In this document: positions 57,590 to 64,000 of the stretch, one piece after another
Layout of the letters: each line of letters opens with the position of its first letter
Numbering within the stretch: position 1 is the first letter of the stretch
NCBI GenBank assembly: GCA_033807695.1
Contig: CM066300.1
Coordinates: forward strand, 806,001-870,000
DNA: 64,000 nt
From: Daedaleopsis sinensis
Taxonomy: Eukaryota > Basidiomycota > Agaricomycetes > Polyporales > Polyporaceae
Reading direction: 5' to 3'
Notes under the pieces: generated by a model
Seen by the model: the letters and a program-made list of their open reading frames with translations, nothing else
What the model was told of the DNA's origin: nothing
Databases searched by the model: none
Program-made: the position numbers and the translations under genes

Positions 57590-58550
57590 AGCGTTCCTTT
57601 AAATCCACCCGGCAGCATGCAGTGCCTCGCCGTATCCGTGAGTGTCTAGTTCGCGTCTTTCTAGGAGATAAGGTTGACGAATGGACCCTCGCGACTGCGG
57701 GGACCGCGCCAGCCCTAGTAGACTGCGAGCACCTCCTCCGTGTTGTACATAGGACCTATGCATTACGAGATGCCGACAAGTGCCAGGTATGCAACCCACG
57801 TCCATCAATGAGGAGTGCACGAGGTGCACAGGTAACCAGCGCGTTTCCCATTCTTCCATCGTCTTTGCTAGCTTCTCGATCACGGCACTCGCAACGCAGG
57901 CAACAGACAACGTCGTCCGGTGCGATGGCAATTCACAATTGCCGGCCGTAGGAAGGGGAATCGGCCTCCGCGCAGCGTCCATTATCGTTTCATTCAATTC
58001 CAGTGTTCCCAGCCGCTGCACACCTAATATCCGTATCCGGTACTACCCACCAGAAGGGACGCTGTGCACCGGTAACGATTCTGCGCAGAAACAACCATCG
58101 CTTGCAACGCTGCGTCAAACACAAAGATATCGCGCGGCTACCAGCTTTGCACTCCACGCCGAGGTTTCACATCTCGACCATGGTCCGCGCGTCATGCCTC
58201 GTCCAGGGTCCATGTATAAAACATGGAGCAATTCCTTGCACTAGAATTAGCAAGCTACACCTGCGCGAACACCGTATCCTCCCTGTCGTTGTCCCCGTCT
58301 CGCCGCTCGGCTCGTATAGACTAGTCGCACGAACAGTTCCGTCCGTTAGCGCACCCATACTACGGACAACAACCACGATATCAATTACGAGGACTTACAG
58401 TTCGTCGCCCTCCGCCTTATAGACCATGTCACTGACAGATATTCCCTTTCTGTATTCTAGGCGATATCTGCAATGCCTCTTCCCCCGGCACTGGGACCGT
58501 GTTCCCATCGCACGCGCATATTCACTGAGTAAGTGACAACTGATAGCTAC
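57590..58550. other. interval with possible exon, otherwise unresolved
   Basis: A minus-strand coding-like stretch (about 57800-57980, MDAARRPIPLPTAGNCELPS onward) may be an upstream exon of the 56426-57589 gene. Nothing else recognised. Confidence 0.35.
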
Positions 58551-59765
58551 ATGACCGGTGCACGACGCTCACCACCTACAAGGCTTCCTCTGGAACTACA
58601 GGATGGCGTGTTCTCCTACATGACCATAGTGGACGTCGTCGCTTGGAGAAACACCTGCAGAACCGCATATGGAGCGACGACGATCTCTCTCAAGAGGCGG
58701 CTCCACGTGCTGCTCGCACCGTTCGTCCCTCACCCAACGTCTTTCCTGAGCGAGCTATTTCGCTACAGGGCTCTGATCGGCGGACTTCTCGCCCTCGCCT
58801 TCGTGGTCGTGGATCAAGACTTACGGTTCCCCGTCGTCGACGTGTTTGCACCGGACCTGCTCTACCCCGCACTCGTTACCGCACTGCAAGCCATGGTACA
58901 CGAAAACCTCACGGCTATCACTGTCGTGTCCACCCTCCACGCTACGTCGGTCCGGGAGATCCTTGAGACTACCACGTTACGGCTCACGAACGGGCGCGCG
59001 ATCGTCGTCTACAGATCGTCGACCTGGAGCCCATTGCTCCCGATATGCAGATCCCCCTCCTCGCTTCTCTTCAACTACGTCTCCCTGACTTCCTTTGGAT
59101 GTGGCTACCCTACCCTTACTCTCCGACACCGGGGTCTACTCGCGGACATCGTCCTCCTCAGCGCACTACCCCAGGACCTGCACGCCATGAACACTGTGAC
59201 GGACCGCGGCTTCGACATATCATGGTCACCAGTGCGCTTCGCGAAAGAGGACAAGATCGCGCGGCGCCTTCGGTCCCTCAACCCCACCGTCTCCGTTGAC
59301 CTTGCGGTCGCCGTCGTCGCATCGGAGCTGCGCCCGGATTATGTGGACCGCCCTGCCACCCCCGCACGGCGATTCCGAACCGTGTGGGGCGCTCCTCCAT
59401 TCCACGTCCGGGCCAGCTGGTCCCCTTTCCCAGGTAGCCAGCCCTGTCTCAGTGTCCGGAACATGTGTCCGCAACAAGTACGGTTCTTCGGTGATGCAGC
59501 GTCGTTCATCGACTTCCTTGATCCCCTGTCTACAGACCGACGGGAGCTGGAGGAGAAGTGCATGTCCCCGTTCGGAACTGTAATCGCTTGGAAACTATGC
59601 AGCTCGTACAGGTGTGGCGGTGTGACCAAGTGCGGTCCCATTGTGCCTTGCGGGATGCTAGTGGACAACGGCATCGTCCACCTCCCAGCCTTGAGTGGGA
59701 ATAATCGGTTCGACCGTAGCGTTGCGAGGCATCACCCCCCCATCTACCTTTACCACATGTACTAA
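58551..59765 (+). CDS. diverged F-box/NTase-like protein, 404 residues, single exon
   Basis: Uninterrupted from ATG 58551 (MTGARRSPPTRLPLELQDGV) to a stop at 59765. It begins with an F-box-like motif (LPLELQDGVFSYMTIVDVVA, WRNTCRTAY), then RYRALIGGLLALAFVVVDQD, FPVVDVFAPDLLYPALVTAL and VYRSSTWSPLLPICRSPSSL. Next come LFNYVSLTSFGCGYPTLTLR, DLAVAVVASELRPDYVDRP and a C-terminal extension of about 130 residues. It aligns in order with the 53113-54131 protein (LP/VP start, WRxTCxT, GG....AL, PVVDV/LDIYVPD.LY, F.FGCGYP). The GS and DLD motifs of the putative nucleotidyltransferase core are lost (GGLLALAF, VVDV), so it is probably non-catalytic. It is the only long single-exon frame in its neighbourhood. 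Confidence 0.6.
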   Translation: MTGARRSPPTRLPLELQDGVFSYMTIVDVVAWRNTCRTAYGATTISLKRRLHVLLAPFVPHPTSFLSELFRYRALIGGLLALAFVVVDQDLRFPVVDVFAPDLLYPALVTALQAMVHENLTAITVVSTLHATSVREILETTTLRLTNGRAIVVYRSSTWSPLLPICRSPSSLLFNYVSLTSFGCGYPTLTLRHRGLLADIVLLSALPQDLHAMNTVTDRGFDISWSPVRFAKEDKIARRLRSLNPTVSVDLAVAVVASELRPDYVDRPATPARRFRTVWGAPPFHVRASWSPFPGSQPCLSVRNMCPQQVRFFGDAASFIDFLDPLSTDRRELEEKCMSPFGTVIAWKLCSSYRCGGVTKCGPIVPCGMLVDNGIVHLPALSGNNRFDRSVARHHPPIYLYHMY

Positions 59766-60237
59766 ACATATGCACCATATCCGATTTCAGAACGGAATAG
59801 ACGAGTATCTGCAGGTCATCCTATGACCATGGGAACCTGACCATTGGACAAGCCCGGGTGTCATGACTGATACCATGTACTATAGTGATCACCATACGAC
59901 CTTTGGTAAATTCAAAACATCCGTGAGGGTAGGAGAGTACCCAGTCGAGCTCTCGCTCTTGCCCAGCTAAAAATGTCGCTTGTCCAAGGCTTAGGACATT
60001 CACAAGCGACATGTCGCGAATCCCAACAACTTAAGAGTTATCGCATCCGTGACGTCATCATGTTCCAGTCCCTCTTCGCACGCGTGTTCTCCACGGTAAC
60101 CTTCGTGTCCCATCTCCTCTTATGGATGCGCCCGCTCGACAGCACAATCCGCTACAACCAGAACCAAGTAGAGATGCCAATCCACGACAAACAGAGCCAA
60201 GTATAATACACAATACGGAACACATCCCGCGCGGGAG
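59766..60237. other. spacer before the Helitron gene; possible element end
   Basis: Holds a strong 11-bp inverted repeat, ATGTCGCTTGT (from about 59973) and ACAAGCGACAT (to about 60012), with an inner GTCC/GGAC pair. It lies downstream of the Helitron coding end in minus orientation. It could be the 3'-terminal hairpin of the element, but no CTRR-T terminus follows, so this is not claimed. A second palindrome, CCCGCGCGGG, sits at about 60227-60236. Confidence 0.4.
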
Positions 60238-63200
60238 CTATAGCAACCGTTCTTCCCTTGTGAGGTACGATACCTTGCATTTCACGTCCAGATTCTCTAA
60301 GCGTTGAAGTTCATCCTTTAGATCGCGTCGCAAATCCGTATGTAACTTCTTCCTCGTGAACGGTCGCAGTATACCCAAACCACTTACGCTCCTCACTCTC
60401 GACAGCATTACATATACACCCTGCAGACTACGCGCCGACGCGACATCCACTATTGCAGTACTGAGAGAACGTCCTTGTGCCTTATAATCTGTGTAACAGT
60501 ACGCGGGGAGGATTGGCAGCTGAGTCCTACTGACCTGAAACGCCTCTTCAGGCGCGCTATCAGTTGCGCGAGTGCGAATCCATCGGAATGTCACCTGCAC
60601 TGGGAAAATCGGAACAATGTCGTTCTCCAGTCCCTCCAGCAGGGTTCCAGCTCCAGGGATATGCACGTACACCACTAAGGGATACCTAAGGCCATCTTCA
60701 ATAACAAATCGAATGTCTTTCACCGTGCCTATAGCTCCGTTCACGACGTGATGCGAGAAGGCCAGGTTTTCTTGGACCATGACACGCATACCCGGAAACA
60801 GCTGTATCTTTGGGGGTGAATCTTTTGTATGTTTGCCTCTTAACTTCCATATCACCTCGCGATCCGGAGACTGTACTGAGCGCCCTCCAATACAATCCCT
60901 CGCATGGTACGTGTAGACATCACGATTCAGCGTACGAGCGTGCCGGCGGAGCAACAGCGTATTGATGGCATCTCTAGGTTCCTTTAAACCCACGATCACC
61001 GGAGTATCAGCGAATGAAGTTGACGTCCCGTCTTCGCCCGTTACGGTCCTCGACACTACACGCTCCGTTAGGAAACTATGATCGTCCGCTTCTCGACGAA
61101 AAAACGCGTTGTCAGATCCTCCTACGCGGACCCGGTCCAGCAATTCTGCGAATTTGTTGTCTCCCTCCTGTCGCTGGTTCTTCCGCAAGATTACAACATC
61201 TTGTACCGACCGCCATATGAACACCCCCTTTAACGCCAGCACACCCTCCCCAGAAGAAGACGCGGCGCGCTGCGAGCGTGCACGAGACACCAACTCGTGG
61301 TTATATAGCGCGGGTACCCTCACGGGCTTCAGCTGGCCAAAGTCTCCCGTGAAAATCACGTTCACGCCCCCGAACGGTTTGTCACCAGATGCGGCCGTGT
61401 CTCCCTTCACTCGCTGGATACGTGCCGATATCTCGGCCAAAGTGGTAGCCCCGACCATGGACACCTCGTCCAAGATCAGGTAAGTGACATGTTCCCATAT
61501 CGCGATCAGCTCCGATAAGTCCTTCGGCAGAGCCTTTGGCAACATCACTAGCGAGTGGATCGTGTAACCTCCAATCAAAATCGCAGCAGCACCAGTAGGA
61601 GCTGACACTAATACCTCCTTCCTTCGCCCTAACAGATCAAATAACCGCAATATAGCATTCACTACGTGGGACTTGCCCGTACCACCAACACCGCCTATGT
61701 ACATGAGCAGCTGTCGATCCTCACCTAAGCAAACATGACGAGCAACAGTTTCAAACACCCTGCTTTGTTCCTCGTTACAGTCCAAGCCGAACTCATCCGC
61801 AACTTGCTTTATGTAGCGTTTGTACAGCTCGGGCCCTTCCAACACCTCGTCAACCTCCCCGTTCACGGACGTCCCCGCAAGGCGAGACGTATCGACCGTC
61901 GCTAGCTGAGGATATGAATTTGGCCTACGACGCTTGATGGGCGGTGCGACAGTCCTCTCAAACGTAGGCCTCCTTCTTTTGCGGATACTAGTCATTCCCT
62001 TCAGTTGACTTTCTATAGCCGTCCTCTCCTCTACAGTCGCTTCCCTCGCACTACCGTCTGCATGTGGTCTGCCGCGTTCCACCACCACCGGGAACCGGTA
62101 TTCCAGCGCAACTCTCGCAGGGAGGCCGATAAGCTGATCAAGTTTCTCGATCAAGCGATGATCAGGATCATCCGCCTGGAGTGGGTCGAGTATAGTGTGG
62201 TCGAACAGCGACGGCTCATCACCCGCATTCAGAGCATCGTCGACCTCTCTACGCATGCGCATTCTTTCGGCTGCATCAATCCTCGCTGCACGCTGTTGCT
62301 CTCTATTCCGATCCCTGGCATCCTTACACTCCGACAGGACGTTGACGTTCTTCACGATCTTCGCAAACTCCGGCGCAATAGAACCGCTTTGCCTAACGTA
62401 CGCCTCATGCCACGACTCGTCCGTGTGCTTCAAGTCGCTAGCGTTTCGCCATGGTACAAACAGAACGAGCACAGATTTCGACCAGATTTCTCGCTCGTGC
62501 TCTCCCGCTTCCGGCCTAGGCACAGCACTACCCAGCAACACAGGAATGACCCACAGCACACGCTTTCGCACCATGTGACTGTCCCGCTGAGGATGATTCT
62601 CAATGAAAGCACCTCGCATCTGGGGGGGGCGTCCCCGCCTCCTTCGCTCCCCGCTTTGTCTCCCGACGCTTCCACTCCCCAATCTAGTACGCTCACTCGC
62701 GCACGATATCTTCTCTGTTAGACCAATGAACTCGTAAAGGCACATACTGTCAAAGGGTTCCACATCTGGCCTAAGCAGGTAGTCTTGCTCCTGATTCACT
62801 GCCGTGCTTATACCCCTGTCCAACGTCAAGATCACTGTATCGCCGTTGTCCTCGCATTCAGGCTCGCCCTCGTCGGCGGCATTGCTCTCATCTGCCGCTT
62901 GTTCGACCTCTATATCAACCATATCCTCGTCGTCCGGTTCGAGTGCCGGTTCGTCCCCGTCGGCGGCGGATATTCGATCGGACCCGGTAGAGCTCCAGTA
63001 TTGATCCACGTTCTTCGTGAACCTCGTCAGATAAAGCAGTCTGAATCGGTGACTAGTGTAATAATCGCCACCGCCTACTAGGTAACTCATTACCTGCTGA
63101 TGGGAAATCTCCATACGGCTTAACATGCTGTTCACCACCATACTCATCGCCGACCGCTCCGCAGACGGAGTCCACTCCGGGGACGCACCGAATCGTACGT

Positions 63201-64000
63201 TGCTGCGTTGAATGGCATACGTAAGAGCGGCTAAGCCCAAATGCGCGGGGATGGCCGCTTTCGTGATGTAATCCGTGATATAGTATATCAAAGCCTTCGC
63301 ACCTTCGCCCGATCCGATGTGCTTCACATCCATGTTGCACTTCATGAGGAACACTACCAGGTCATTATAGTTAGCAATCATGCCGTGAAACCTCCTGAGC
63401 AGAATAGAACCGGTCTCGTCATCGATGACAGTCTCGGCACGCGTCGTACCGTCCATGCGCATGCGACAGTTCCCGTCGGACCTCGCATCCCCCCGCCGAA
63501 GGTACTTCCAACAAGTCTCCGTGTGTTCGTGCCAGTTGTATCTTTCCACTAGGAGATTCACGTACGACTGGTACCGCGCTGCAAAAACCGTCGCCGGCAG
63601 ATCATCGCGCAGCAAAGGACCGGTCACTGCACCTGGATGGACAAAACCTTCGCTTTCCGGGCGGACCGGTCTTTGCGGTGGATCGGATCCAGGAGGAGGT
63701 GGTCCGAGTGTGCCGAGGAATTCCGACTTGATGATACCCTCTAACCACGCAAACATATCTGTCTGATATTGCTCAGAATCAATCATCATGCGCCTCATCT
63801 CCTGCGGCGACGGATGTCCGTCAATCCAGATCAACATATGACAATGCAGCGTACCTCGGACCTGGCACTCAACAGTCCCATAATACGCAGAACATTTCCC
63901 GAACACTCCCCACTCCGATTTGTTGTATCGTAAGATCACATCCACGAACAGCGATATCATAACATGAAAGAATCGGGCGCATGGCCCAGGATTTCGCGCG
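60238..64000 (-). CDS. Helitron Rep-helicase (5' end beyond the window)
   Basis: Rolling-circle transposase of a Helitron: an HUH nuclease (Rep) fused to a Pif1-family helicase. The frame is open without introns from 64000 to a TAG at 60238, over 1,250 residues, and continues past the window edge (upstream codons read ARNPGPCARFFHV). Rep motifs: VRGTLHCHMLIWIDG (HUH, His-x-His) and LIYYITDYITKAAIP (the two catalytic tyrosines). Helicase motifs: YIGGVGGTGKSHVVNAI (Walker A), YLILDEVSMVG (Walker B), VIFTGDFGQLKPV, ILRKNQRQEGDNKFAELLDR, PGMRVMVQENLAFSHHVVNG, YTDYKAQGRSLSTAIVDVAS and VYVMLSRVRSVSGLGIL. All catalytic residues I can check are present, so the protein may be active. A Rep zinc-finger region, if any, lies outside the window. 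Confidence 0.92.
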   Translation of the reverse strand, partial: ARNPGPCARFFHVMISLFVDVILRYNKSEWGVFGKCSAYYGTVECQVRGTLHCHMLIWIDGHPSPQEMRRMMIDSEQYQTDMFAWLEGIIKSEFLGTLGPPPPGSDPPQRPVRPESEGFVHPGAVTGPLLRDDLPATVFAARYQSYVNLLVERYNWHEHTETCWKYLRRGDARSDGNCRMRMDGTTRAETVIDDETGSILLRRFHGMIANYNDLVVFLMKCNMDVKHIGSGEGAKALIYYITDYITKAAIPAHLGLAALTYAIQRSNVRFGASPEWTPSAERSAMSMVVNSMLSRMEISHQQVMSYLVGGGDYYTSHRFRLLYLTRFTKNVDQYWSSTGSDRISAADGDEPALEPDDEDMVDIEVEQAADESNAADEGEPECEDNGDTVILTLDRGISTAVNQEQDYLLRPDVEPFDSMCLYEFIGLTEKISCASERTRLGSGSVGRQSGERRRRGRPPQMRGAFIENHPQRDSHMVRKRVLWVIPVLLGSAVPRPEAGEHEREIWSKSVLVLFVPWRNASDLKHTDESWHEAYVRQSGSIAPEFAKIVKNVNVLSECKDARDRNREQQRAARIDAAERMRMRREVDDALNAGDEPSLFDHTILDPLQADDPDHRLIEKLDQLIGLPARVALEYRFPVVVERGRPHADGSAREATVEERTAIESQLKGMTSIRKRRRPTFERTVAPPIKRRRPNSYPQLATVDTSRLAGTSVNGEVDEVLEGPELYKRYIKQVADEFGLDCNEEQSRVFETVARHVCLGEDRQLLMYIGGVGGTGKSHVVNAILRLFDLLGRRKEVLVSAPTGAAAILIGGYTIHSLVMLPKALPKDLSELIAIWEHVTYLILDEVSMVGATTLAEISARIQRVKGDTAASGDKPFGGVNVIFTGDFGQLKPVRVPALYNHELVSRARSQRAASSSGEGVLALKGVFIWRSVQDVVILRKNQRQEGDNKFAELLDRVRVGGSDNAFFRREADDHSFLTERVVSRTVTGEDGTSTSFADTPVIVGLKEPRDAINTLLLRRHARTLNRDVYTYHARDCIGGRSVQSPDREVIWKLRGKHTKDSPPKIQLFPGMRVMVQENLAFSHHVVNGAIGTVKDIRFVIEDGLRYPLVVYVHIPGAGTLLEGLENDIVPIFPVQVTFRWIRTRATDSAPEEAFQVSRTQLPILPAYCYTDYKAQGRSLSTAIVDVASARSLQGVYVMLSRVRSVSGLGILRPFTRKKLHTDLRRDLKDELQRLENLDVKCKVSYLTREERLL

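Noticed and set aside
59973..60012. Helitron 3' terminal hairpin
   Set aside because: The hairpin is good, but the sequence after it in element orientation lacks the CTRR end followed by T, so the terminus is not established.
62005..62721. 238-codon open frame on the plus strand
   Set aside because: Antisense to the intact Helitron Rep-helicase; no family motif.
1..64000. tRNA, rRNA or CRISPR arrays
   Set aside because: No cloverleaf with A/B boxes, rRNA segment or spacer-repeat array was recognised. A tRNA scan by software could still find something missed by eye.

Overview
This window comes from a basidiomycete fungus, most likely an Agaricomycete. The evidence is genes split by many 45-60 bp GT-AG introns, a DUF6534-type membrane protein, a Zn(II)2Cys6-like protein, a Snf2/Sth1 remodeler and a Helitron. 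No species can be named from the sequence.

The left half (about 0.7-28.3 kb) is a conserved housekeeping block. In order it holds: a head-to-head pair of 40S ribosomal protein genes (eS17, 735-1438 minus; uS8, 1867-2635 plus); several small lineage-specific genes (3114-3501, 4553-4832, 5314-5811); a multi-exon DUF6534-type membrane protein (7176-9247 minus); Ku80 (11945-15747 minus), with a MITE-like element in an enlarged intron; a Snf2/Sth1-type remodeler with a C-terminal bromodomain (16011-21645 plus), with two apparent reading-frame breaks; a 199-residue unknown (22192-22839 minus); a Gcn20-type ABCF ATPase (23753-26953 minus) with a 24-nt microexon; and a small secreted protein with a Kex2-like site (27704-28291 minus).

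The right half (about 29.6-64 kb) is accessory. It carries lineage-specific genes, including a tandem pair of related proteins (33643-34518 and 38879-39622 minus). It also has an AT-rich gene-free island (34.6-37.2 kb), a 3.6-kb inverted-repeat (foldback) element (39710-43344), and a divergent but exon-intact paralog of the ribonucleotide reductase large subunit (about 44227-47280 minus). Next come a Ser-rich unknown (48812-50353 plus), a compact Zn2Cys6-like protein (51678-52568 minus), an F-box/nucleotidyltransferase-like gene (53113-54131 minus) divergent from a CMGC/SRPK-like kinase (54220-56425 plus), and a degenerate paralog of the F-box/NTase protein (58551-59765 plus). A Helitron Rep-helicase (60238 to beyond 64000, minus) ends the window.

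The housekeeping genes cover translation (eS17, uS8, Gcn20), DNA end-joining (Ku80) and chromatin remodeling (Snf2/Sth1); they are not a pathway cluster. The accessory half looks like a rapidly evolving, transposon-rich compartment. Exon joins were made by eye from GT-AG sites and frame continuity, so boundaries are predictions.
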